From positions 52,334-116,333 of the forward strand of contig MDYQ01000062.1 of NCBI GenBank assembly GCA_003024175.1: a stretch of 64,000 nt of DNA, written 5' to 3'. The number at the start of each line of letters is the position of its first letter. Position 1 is the first letter of the stretch. The position numbers and the translations under genes are program-made. Positions 25,882-35,913 of this stretch are shown here, piece after piece. The stretch is from Planoprotostelium fungivorum. Taxonomy: Eukaryota; Evosea; Variosea; Cavosteliida; Cavosteliaceae. The notes beneath the pieces were generated by a model that ran no database searches, was not told the DNA's origin, and worked only from the letters and a program-made list of their open reading frames with translations.

Positions 25882-27430
25882 ATGAGCGTCACGAGTGGGT
25901 CGATAGACCCTTCAGGGGAAAAGTGAGAGTAGGTCTCAAAGATGTATCTGATGCGATACCGACAGCTTCATACAAATGATACGGAAGTTTACCGATTCAC
26001 AACCTTCCTTCTTGATTCAATACAAACACATACAGCACCCTCTAGAAAGTCCAAGGGTGAGCTGTGTCTTACCTCTTACCCTCGTAGACAATCACTCGTC
26101 TGCGAACCTGTGCTTGAAACAGCGGATTTTATAGGACACCCGCTTCGCTTCCTACATCTAATGCGTTACAGATCGGTGTCGCCGATCATGACAAACGATT
26201 GTGGTCGAGAATCAAGAAAGACGTCGAAAACTATGAGAAATGGTTGAAAGTCAGAAGTCAGGTCAAACGGAAGATGTACCTACCTCCCGCCCTCCAATGG
26301 GTGCTGTCCATCCACAGTCAGCATCCTCTACAATTTTTCGGGTATGGATGACGTGATATCACATCGATGTCACACTGATTTCCGCACAGAACTTGCAACA
26401 ACCTCTTCGGCACCTTATTAGACCTCCGCGGTGAATCCGATCAAGTGTGATTCACATCATCGACCCTGCCTCTAAATCCAAACAGGGAGATTGGGCCAGC
26501 ACGAATCGATACTGGAACGAAGTCTATGGATACGACATGCCTTATCCACCAGCAGAAGACACCATCATCCAATTCGTATGACGTCCATCACAGACGTAAA
26601 ACGCTTCTCACTCTGATCCAGGATCTAGACAACGAGACTTCGTTAGAAGAGAGATTCAAGAAAGATCTCATCCTTCAAGTCATCCATTCCAACTCTTCTT
26701 CCTTCTCTGCATATCCAACACCTGCACCGGGGCCGGCAGACGTGCCTCCATGGGAGCTGAAGGCGATCACCAGGAGCCGTAGTTCTACGCAAGACAAACA
26801 GTGAGGACGATGATGACCATGATGATAACCATGATGATGATGGAGGGTGACGTCTGACAGGGGTCTCATCACACCGATGAACACGGTCAAGATAAAGACG
26901 ACGAATCACGCGGCGTTAGACTTGGCTCAGTTTCAGGTCGTGAGCCCGACGCCAGGAAACAGTCCTCTGATGAGTGAGCATCGCGTGATCATCGATCTCT
27001 CATCTTCCATCATCAGCATCATCAATCATCACAGATCATCAAGTTAATTCGGTTCTTTAGAAGACGTGAACGCCAGAAAGAGATTCACCATGGAGCCTCG
27101 AAAGAAGTTGAACCTCAACGAATTTACCGCCAGCTTCGACGAGCCCACGCCCTTCACCTTCCCCGTCACAGACGAAGAGAAATTGGGCTTCGTGTGGATA
27201 TTTGCCATCTCAAAGTGGGACTATCACTCACCGGACGGTCACCTGTCCATCAAGTGATGATCATCGCGATGAGATGGTATGATCTGATGTAGAACAGGGA
27301 GGGCGAAGGGCTGAGAGTGATCGATCGCGAGAGTGAAAAGTGGTACGGCGTGGAAACGTTGGACGGTCACAGTCGGGGTTGGTACCCATCCACGTACTGC
27401 CAACTCATACGAAGATTCAATTGCCAATAA
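25882..27430 (+). CDS. SH3-domain protein of unknown function
   Basis: MSVTSGSIDPSGE joins across short introns to FIQMIRKFTDSQPSFLIQYK, DHDKRLWSRIKKDVENYEKW, LPPALQWVLSIHSQHPLQFF, DWASTNRYWNEVYGYDMPYP and a linker with Pro-rich PTPAPGPADVPPWE. The C-terminus is an SH3 domain: FAISKWDYHSPDGHLSIKEG, then LRVIDRESEKWYGVETLDG and GWYPSTYCQLI, containing the expected Trp, Pro and Tyr ligand-pocket residues. The first 300 residues match nothing I know. The SH3 suggests an adaptor for Pro-rich partners. The TAA is inside AATAAA (27426-27431). Exon joins at 26100-26500 are uncertain. Confidence 0.6.
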
Positions 27431-28234
27431 AAATGAATTGTACATAGTCTCATCGTTTGATGGCTTTGAGTACGACGCATGCTTCAACGATTCAAAAACA
27501 CATATCGGGTAATTGAACAGTGACCAAAGCAATCGGACTTGCCTAGATTCCATATGGTCTCTTCTGACGTATCTTACGTCGATCTGAGTCGAAAGGAACG
27601 AACTCTGACGGTCTACAACGAAGTTGGTCCATCTGTATTCATCTGTTTACAGATGGATAAATCTCGCAACACATGATCACTCTCGATCCTCGGGGGGGGG
27701 TGATGTGGTCATCACATTGTATTCTTCACTATTCAGAAGTGGTATTGTCTCTATTTTTTAGGCTATGTATTGTAGTGTGTGCCTGTCCACTCGCTTGCAA
27801 TTTATTTCCCAATGTGCTCCTGCGTTACAACTCGACATGTTTCAGTCATTCAAACGCGAAGAAGTCGGAGTTCTCATCCAAGAGATGTGCACTTGACTCA
27901 GATTTTCATAGAAGTCCGACATTAGAAGACTGGTTTGTGTTTGTATGGTCGGACTCGACTGATAGTGATCCATGTTGTTTATCACAATCCCATAGTATCA
28001 GATTGTCCATCTGACTCTATACTGCGCGTACTCGTCTGTCATCTCCATTTCCATTCATAATCCTCGCGAAATCATCATCAATCACGTGCTGGCCAGCCTT
28101 TTCAGAAAGAAACAACAACAACAAGCCCTCTTACACGACTGAAAGCGAGTCACAAATCAGAGAGAGTGCCGGGAGATATATTCAGAAACAGCGATCAACA
28201 ACCAGTTCTGAGCTTTTCACCACAATGCACAACT
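27431..28234. other. Convergent intergenic region, no convincing gene
   Basis: Eight hundred bases between the stops of the SH3 gene and COG5. A plus-strand frame at 27673-28014 has no recognisable domain and Cys/Ser-rich random-looking composition, so I do not call it. A run of nine G at 27692-27700 is present. Confidence 0.5.
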
Positions 28235-31200
28235 TCACACTTTATTCGATTGCTGGTTCATCTTCTCGTTCCAAGCGTCCACGAGCGGCTGTCCCAAAGA
28301 CATGAGAACTGGATACACCGGCGTGTACTCTCTCTGTCCCTTCGCGTTGACTTGCCCAGCGTAATGCACGGCACAGTCTCTCACTTTCTCCCATATCTGC
28401 TGCTCGGTGTGGTGATCCATCCAGTCTGAGTACTGCAGCACGTTCATCTTGTGGAACGTGTGGGGAGAGACGAGGTCTACAGGTGCACGAGATAAGAGGT
28501 GGTGAAAGACAGCGGAGGGTGGTAGCTCTTTCTCTGGATTCTCTGCGATGGAGGACAACTGTTTGGACGTGTTAACAAGATGAAGAGGATCGTGATCGTG
28601 ATGTCGTGATGATGATCATGATGAAATGAATGATGATGAGCATGAGAGCACGATGATCGTGATGAGCATGAGAGCACGACGATCGTGATGAGCATCGTGT
28701 GCGGTGTGAATCTGATGACTTCTCACCTCTCTGAATAAGAAGGGGCGTAGGGCCCTGAGAGATCGATACTGCTGCCCCAAAGTGTTGATGGGTTGCAACA
28801 TGGCTACGCTCAGCTCCAATTGTGCCATGTCTGCGGCTAATTTTAGCTTACCCGCCTCTCCCAGAGGTCGAATGAGGGTGGCGTGACGGACGAAGAAACT
28901 GTCCGATCGTCAATCTACAACGATGTAGATGGATCGCCACCGTAAGAGTCTGGACGTGAGACTGTGCGTCTGATTCTGTAACCATTGCCCGTTGAGAAAT
29001 TTGGGTATGATATTGGAGTAGAAGCTGTAAACTTGTCCCTGCAAAGTCTTGAGGTAGGCGGACGTGTCCACTTGGGTCGTCAATTTGTCTCTGCCGTACG
29101 TAAGTCGAAGTGTCCACGAGATTTCGTGTGGAAATCGTGGAGTTGTAGATGAAATCACCCGGAGAAATCTTCTCTGTGCATGGAGATGAGAGTCTGCTCC
29201 AACTGTCGTGTGAACTTGCCGAAGAGAGGTCCAACGATGAGGTTTGCCGCCTTCTCCACCTGTACGAGTCAGTTTTCTCTCCTCGAGCTGGTTTTAGGGT
29301 TTAATTTCACCTCTGACATGGAGTGGCTCATGGTCTGACGGATCTGTGTGGTAGAGGGAGAAGAGAAGGCAGTGTTGATGGTCCAGTAGAAGTTCCACAG
29401 GAGGTTGTAGATACGTATGTTACGTAACAGAGCGGGGCTGACGTTGTCCAACGATATCTGAAGAATGTCAAGAAGATATCTCTACGAGATGTCGTATTCA
29501 CGTTGGGAGGGTCGGGTGTGATGAGAGAGGCACACTTGGCGGCGAGTTGACTGATGCTCTCCGATGTCAATTTGGCCACGGATTCAGCCTGATCGTATGT
29601 GAGAATCACCACGCAGATTTGTCTGATGATCGATGATGATCGGTGATGGTCGTTGATGATCAATGATGATCGTTGATGATCGTTGATGATCGTTGGTGAT
29701 CGTTGATGATCGTTGATGATCGTTGATGATCAATGATGATCGTTGATGATCGTTGATGATCAATGATGATCGTTGATGATCGTTGATGATCAATGATGGT
29801 CAATGATCGATGGTAATCATGATCGATGCGTCCATCATCAAACGTCCCATCCCCTCACCAGATCTTCCGTCGATGCCTGAGCCACCTCCACATGATCGAT
29901 AATGAAACTGGTGACGTTCTGCAAGTCCTCCGGAATCTCTTTTCCAGCCAGACTTCTGCCCAGCAATTCTCCCAACTTGGTTCCGTATCTCCTCAAATAG
30001 ACATTCTTATAGCCTCTCAGCCCGTTCTTCAGCAGCGTCTGTTCTTCCGAGCTGATGAGATCATCATCAGATGCGGATGTTGGATGTCTGACTCACCCGA
30101 GTCCTCGGCTCTTCATCTGTTTGAGCTCGTGGTGGTTCTGCAGTCTCTTGAAAAATTCTTGAACCATTCGATTCAATTTGGGGAATTCGTTGATGAAAGT
30201 TGATTCCACATTCTGAGGCACTGGGAAATTGAGATTTCATTTGATTTGACTTGATTTCTTTTTAATTGAAATGTTTTTTTCTTCGATTATTTTTGTCAAA
30301 AAAAAAGTTTGCGATTTTGACGAAAAAAGTTGAATAAAAGAAAATAAAATCTCACTCGAATTGGGTTGGAATTTCGAAGCGAATCTAGAACACACGTCCC
30401 TCCAAAAGACTTGGCTGATTCCCCCCTCCTTCTCCTGCACCTCTTCAATCTCCTCTCCATCTACAACTCCCACCAGCGACAATTCGTCCATAAGACTGTT
30501 GTGGTTGAGTGGATTTTTCGTCTTGATTAAAACTCTCTGCAGGTGCCACACTTGAACGCAGGACGTGTGGAGTGTCTCGGTGAGTCTCTCGACTCTCATC
30601 CACAGGTTCGAACGGTCCTCATTAGAGGCCGCGATGCCCTGCAGACTCTTCTGAATGCGGTCTAATAGCATCTCTAAACTGCCCTCTACTCTCGGTTTGA
30701 GTTGGCCCAAGTTGAAGAAGACCTGTCCGAGATCACGATGAGATGGAGATGTAGATGATGTCTTGGAAGATGGAGATACGATGATCGGTGATGTCATCGC
30801 GCGTGGAGATCTTTGATGTCGTGATGAATCGAAGAGAAAAATACCTGGACGGCTAACGTCACTTCCATCTGATTCTGTGTTTCCATTCCTTGCATCAACA
30901 TCCTCGATGCGTTGTTGCTGACATCTTCGTTCGCTTTCATGATCCATCGCACTTCGGAATCAACCGCCTTCCATCCGATCAGAATCACGTGTCGCATGAG
31001 GTGCGATCGTCTACACGATGCATCCTCTCATCATCTGATCTCACATCGATGCCTTGGAGAGGTAATGTACTCTCTCTCCTGAGGAATTCTAATTCGTATA
31101 GACATTGAGCTGCTTTGCTTAGCTCTCTGTTTCCGGCTTGCATGTGTCCTTTGAGTTTTCTCAACAAACTCGAAAATCGGTTGATCTTCCGCAGCAGTTC

Positions 31201-31646
31201 GCATGTTCTTTGCATTCGGATCAGTTGCCTCGTCTTCGCCGCGATGAGCTGAGTCGGCTCTTTCACTTCTTTCGCGATCCTGTAGAGGGTGGGTGAGCGG
31301 TCACCTGATGGACGATCGAAAAATGGTCACCTGGCTATACTCTGTTGAAGAGAATCGATGCCGATCTGGATGACCTGTAGCATGTCTTCCAACTCCCTCA
31401 CATTACTGACTTGATGCAATAACTCTTCGTGATGCAGTGATACCTGATCGAAATGTCATCGTCGTGGTGTACGATCTCGATTCTTGATACCTGAGAGCTG
31501 AGTTCTTTATCTAAAGCTCCCAAGGAGGACGACAACGTCTGCAGTGTCTCCTTCACCGATCCGGATTTGATAGCATTGCTGGTGTAACTGCTGCTGTTGA
31601 AATCACGGTCAGCAAAGGATTTGACTTCGGCAGGAAGGAGATCCAT
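28235..31646 (-). CDS. COG5: Conserved oligomeric Golgi complex subunit 5
   Basis: COG5 belongs to lobe B of the COG tether, which directs retrograde vesicles within the Golgi and so maintains glycosylation enzymes. The likely start is MDLLPAEVKSFADRDFNSSS (31646; an upstream ATG at 31715 is possible). Family blocks follow in order: LIAAKTRQLIRMQRTCELL, LLRKLKGHMQAGNRELSKAA then QCLYELEFL, MLMQGMETQNQMEVTLAVQV then FFNLGQLKP, QVWHLQRVLIKTKNPL, FVRHATLIRPLGEAGKLKLA then ADMAQLELSV, and HKMNVLQYSDWMDHHTEQQI. The end is SNKV. Length is close to animal COG5. An intron at 28890-28933 holds an 18-nt near-palindrome, and the intron at about 29596-29861 is swollen by a minisatellite. The AATAAA sits one codon before the stop. 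Confidence 0.93.
28913..28930. repeat. Intronic 18-bp near-palindrome in COG5
   Basis: ATCTACAACGATGTAGAT lies in a COG5 intron of about 43 nt. One central base breaks the symmetry. Confidence 0.8.
29628..29825. repeat. GATGATCGTT minisatellite inside a COG5 intron
   Basis: About 190 bases are built from the decamer GATGATCGTT and its variant GATGATCAAT in tandem. They lie inside one COG5 intron, making it roughly five times the usual length. The unit contains the palindrome GATC. Expansion by slippage is the simple explanation. Confidence 0.9.
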
Positions 31647-31740
31647 GACGCATGAAAGGGGGATCGCGATGTGACGCGATCTCAAAAGGCTTGTAGACGA
31701 CGCAATTTTCACCATTCGAGATCATCATCACACGCCCAGC

Positions 31741-32401
31741 ATGCAGCATCAGGTAGAATACGAGAGAGGTGTATCACTGACGATCATAGTTACCTCGAAA
31801 CTATCAGCCACCCATTCTTCAGACTGACTACGAATATCTAGAGTCCCAACATGAGAAGGAAGAATTATACTCCGGATACAGGTACAACCCCGTCAACGTG
31901 TAACATCTCACCCTCTAAAGTAAATTTCTGTTGCCAGGAACCAAGTTCGCTCAAGAATGTGCAGACGAAGACATACAGAGACAGATCGATGAGGTATATT
32001 ACACCTCGCATGACAAACTGAATCATTCCATCCAGTCTGAAGTACACAACTTTTTGAGAACCTCCGTCGAAAATCACGAGCTGCAATCTGAATTGCAGAG
32101 AAGAGAGAAATTGGAGGCACAGAGAGCAGCGAGACAGAAGAAACAGAGAGATCAAGAAGAGGAACTCGAACAGATGGTGTTAATGATCAAGAAGAGTGGG
32201 TGACCATTGTGATCGTCTTTACTGATGGGGACCAGCCGTTGCCAGCATGATCACCGCTTTCATCATCAAGAAGGCTTTCAATTACGCATTCAAATACAAT
32301 GTGAGACACCTCATGATCCGATCCTGCGATGCTGAATGATGCAGGTCTTCAGATCTGTCTTTCACTTCCCCTCGATCTGGAAGGCACCACCATTCTTCTA
32401 A
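31741..32401 (+). CDS. Short coiled-coil protein with C-terminal hydrophobic helix, unknown
   Basis: Four introns join MQHQ, PPILQTDYEYLESQHEKEEL then YSGYRYNPVN, FAQECADEDIQRQIDEVYY and a Glu/Lys/Arg-rich coiled coil (ELQSELQRREKLEAQRAARQ), followed by VASMITAFIIKKAFNYAFKY and VFRSVFHFPSIWKAPPFF, about 160 residues. The coiled coil plus an amphipathic or membrane-inserting C-terminus suggests a membrane-bound structural protein, but I do not recognise it. The second intron keeps frame only when an AAG seven bases after the CAG is the acceptor. It is divergent from COG5 across about 95 nt. Confidence 0.6.
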
Positions 32402-32790
32402 TATATTTCACGACGATGCGTGTCCACTCATCTGTTCACGTTTGATGCAAGTCGATGGAACACAACAGAATCGCTGACAGATGATCCTTTCTCTCTGAGA
32501 AGAGCAATGTCTTACCAACATGAGATCGAACGGATCATCGCTAATCGTCGTTCGATGATATGTATACGTCATCGAAGATGATCATCCTCGACAGACTACG
32601 GTCACCACTATAGACAATGTCTATCTGTCTCTGCCTGCCCTCACCGTTGCATCCATCGCTCAGTGCCCCTCCTGATGATGAAATGGCTCGTTGTAGTTAC
32701 GGAAAATTGAATTACCCGACCCCGAGGGAAGGAACGGAATCCCTCTTACAAAACAAATCACATTCCACAGGGCACACAAACGCAGACATC
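32402..32790 (+). other. Upstream region of the thiolase gene
   Basis: There is a plus-strand open frame from 32617 continuous with the thiolase start, but its residues look non-coding and the conserved part begins at the ATG at 32791. No other gene is visible here. Confidence 0.4.
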
Positions 32791-34355
32791 ATGCAGACCG
32801 CCAACCGCAGACTCAACCAGCTCGCTACTACCATTGGCACTCCCTCACCCGCCTTAGAGGTGTACCCCGCCGCTGCCCCGGCCAAATCTGACGAAGATGT
32901 CGTCATTGTCTCGTGAGTCTGATTGAAATCGTTCTGTGTAGAACTGAGTCTGAGCGTCATGCAGCGCCGTTCGCACACCCATGTGCAAGGCCAAGAGAGG
33001 AGGATTCAAAGATACCCACCCAACTGACCTCCTGAGCGCCGCCCTGAAGGCCTCCGTTGAACGTGCTAAGGTCGATCCCAAGCTCGTTCAAGATATCGTC
33101 GTCGGTAACGTCCTTCCTCCCGGTGGTGTGAGTCATTTTCTCTCATCGTTTTCCCTCCCATTTGTTCGGTCCATCCTCTGTCTCTACGATATCAAGATCC
33201 ACGATATGAAAGACAAAGGAAGAATCTCACGTGATGGATAGGGTGCCGTTCAGGCTCGTATGGCCCAATTTTTGGCAGGAATCCCCGAAGAAGTCCCCAT
33301 CGTCACCGTCAACAGACAGTGCTCGTCCGGACTCCAAGCCATCGCCAACATCGCCGCCGCCATCCGAAACGGAACCATCGACATTGGAATCGGTGCCGGA
33401 GTCGAGAGCATGACCCTCGGCAACATGACCGACGTCGGAGACATCAACCAGAAGGTGACTTACTCGATCTCCCCCTCCATATCGTCATCTCATATCCCAT
33501 CCAGATCTTCGATAATGAGAAGGCGAGAGACTGTCTCATCTCCATGGGAGAGACATCCGAGAACGTCGCAGAGAAGTACGGCGTAGCCCGTGAGAAGCAA
33601 GACAAGTTTGCCGCCGAGTCATACAACCGCGCCATCAAGGCCATCAAGGACGGAAAGTTCAAGGCCGAAATCGTTCCAGTCAAGACCGTGCTCAAAGACA
33701 AGGAGGGTAACGAGAAGGAAGTCACCATCTCCGAAGATGATGGAGCCAAGCCAACCTCTCTCGAGCAGCTTCAGAAGCTCAAGCCCGCCTTCAGAAAGAA
33801 CGGCTCGTCTACCGCCGGTAACTCATCTCAGATGACCGATGGTGCCGCCGCCGTCGTCCTTGCCCGCAGATCCGTCGCGAAGAAATTGGGACTCCCAATT
33901 CTCGGCCGCTTCGTCTCATACTCGGTCGTTGGTGTCCCCCCCAACGTCATGGGCATCGGCCCGGCCTTTGCCATTCCAGAGGCTCTGAAGAAGGCAGGTC
34001 TCTCCACAAAGGACATCGATGTCTATGAGATCAACGAGGCGTTCGCGTCGCAAGCTCTCTACTCGATCGAGACCCTCGGGTTGGATCTGGCCAAGGTGAG
34101 ATGGATTTGGGACGTCGATCTGGGTCGGATTTGAGACGGTCCGATCGGGTCGAAATTGGGACGGGGCTGACGGTGGAACAGGTGAACCCCAACGGAGGCG
34201 CCATCGCCCTGGGTCACCCCCTCGGCTGCACGGGAGCCAGACAGACAACGACACTGTTCCACGAGTTAAAGAGGACGAAGGGAAGATACGGTGTTGTGTC
34301 CATGTGCATCGGTACTGGAATGGGAGCTGCTGCCGTCTACGAGGCCGAGAACTGA
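32791..34355 (+). CDS. ACAA1: 3-ketoacyl-CoA thiolase (ACAA1 type)
   Basis: Thiolase cleaves 3-ketoacyl-CoA to acetyl-CoA and a shortened acyl-CoA, the last step of beta-oxidation. The protein begins [16 protein letters not shown]. The core is [20 protein letters not shown], the nucleophile region [84 protein letters not shown] and [13 protein letters not shown], so both catalytic Cys residues and the His are present. It resembles the peroxisomal PTS2-dependent ACAA1 class, yet the N-terminal Arg-Leu stretch is not a clean PTS2 and no PTS1 is present; a mitochondrial location is possible. Introns fall at about 32913-32963, 33127-33240, 33455-33504 and 34096-34181. An AATAAA starts two bases after the stop. 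Confidence 0.95.
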
Positions 34356-34467
34356 GAATAAAATCGGAGTGTAAGGGATTTATTGTTTTTACGAGACACG
34401 ATCATCAGCACAAGTTGATCTCTTGGGATCTGATGAGAGTGAGGGGAGGGGGTGATGATGGAGGACA

Positions 34468-35772
34468 TCACCTCTCTAGTTGTGTCTTTAGACGTTCTAT
34501 CTCTTCGATGAGCGGCTCGATGAGGTCTCTCGATTGGATGACTCGACATCCTCTCTCATGCTCCCTCTTCTCGGCGTCGCTGTTGCCAATCCAATCGCAC
34601 CTTTTCCCGCTCGATTTGAAGTTTGAATTTCGAAACGGTAGTTCACCTCAGGTGAGACGCCGAGCACGTGACCCCGCCGGTACCCCGCTGACGAGGGGGT
34701 GGGAGGGCCGGCGGACCAATATTTCGGGACGGTTGTACCCTCTCCCTCCGCTCGTAATCAGATTCTGTCATGGGGGGTGCCGAGGGTGTGATGGGCTTCA
34801 GCTTGTTGCTCAACTGTCGTTTTTGAATTTCAAAATGCGCGCCGAAAAAGTTCACCTCGTTGAGGAAGGGCTGTGGACTGCCGTCCGTGAATAAGAGTCC
34901 CCACGATTCGTATTCATTCGAAACAACGACAAGACCATCAGACAATCTCTCGTAGCCAGTGATGTTCATGTCGACTCCCTACATGACATCATCATGATGG
35001 ATCGCGATGACGATTAGACGATGGACTCACGGGCATCATGAATCGCAGACCAATCTTCGCAGAGTCTTCCAGGATGACGTTGACCGTAGAGCTCGCTGCC
35101 GCCAGCCACTTTCCATCGTATCTCCTGGTACGGTTTCATTATTAAGTAACGCCACACATCAGCGACCTGTGAGGAATAGCGTTGAAAATGGGGGACTCTT
35201 TCGTGTCTCTTCCAAACATCTGCGATCGTGATTCAGAATGTCATTCGATGATGGAGGTGATCGGCCGAACGGGTTCGTTTCGAAATATGAGAAGATCTGA
35301 GACGGTCGTGACGTGCAATGCACTCACGACTTGTCTCCTCTCCAATGATGGAGGTTGGTTGCCCTTCTCTAATCGGACCCTCTGGATCGTCTCTTTTGGT
35401 ATGGATTGGATGAAGGGTCTGACTTTGTCTACATCTCCTCCGAATGCCTTGATGGTTCCATTCAAGAAATCAATGTCGATGTGTGGAAACTCCTTCTGGA
35501 GTCTCAGAACACCTACGAACCGATGAGACACTCGGGTCATGTTGATGCCGATCACCGGCTGACGCCGTGACGCTCTGAGCTGTCGCCTGGTTGCGAGATT
35601 CTTTCATGGCCTCGGCTGCAGTGTCATCGACCTTCCATCTCTTCACTTCTGTGAGGTATTTGACTGTATTTGAAAAGTGATTGTCTCGGTCGATCAATAT
35701 CTGTTCGAGCTCGTCATGATCGGCGTCAGGGAACATGACAGTCAGTCGCATCAGAGCTCCAAAATTGGCCAT
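34468..35772 (-). CDS. CUE-like domain protein with coiled-coil C-terminus
   Basis: The ATG at 35772 opens MANFGALMRLTVMFPDADHD, continuing ELEQILIDRDNHFSNTVKYL: the MFP and terminal leucine pattern of a CUE ubiquitin-binding domain. A second unit, LQKEFPHIDIDFLNGTIKAF then GGDVDKVRPFIQ, is similar. Next come KWLAAASSTVNVILEDSAKI and MNITGYERLSDGLVVVSNEY then ESWGLLFTDG, a beta-rich part I do not recognise. The C-terminus is probably helical (IEPLIEEIERLKTQLER). Ubiquitin binding is inferred from the CUE pattern only. Exon joins between 34600 and 34760 are uncertain. The gene faces SPB1 head to head. Confidence 0.55.
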
Positions 35773-35913
35773 GATGTCTATGTGATGTGTCGGCGCCACT
35801 CGAGTTTTGCACGCGGCTTCTGAAGATGATTTGGTATCGTTGTAGAGTGTCAAGATTCCGTGAGAAAAAGTCCCGATTTTCATTCCCTTCCTTTGTGATC
35901 GACCGCGAGCAGC

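Noticed and set aside
27673-28014. Plus-strand frame of 113 codons after the SH3 gene
   Set aside because: No domain, no signal peptide, random composition, and it starts beside a nine-G run.
29628-29825. CRISPR-like regular repeats
   Set aside because: The units are a contiguous decamer with no unique spacers and lie in a eukaryotic intron.
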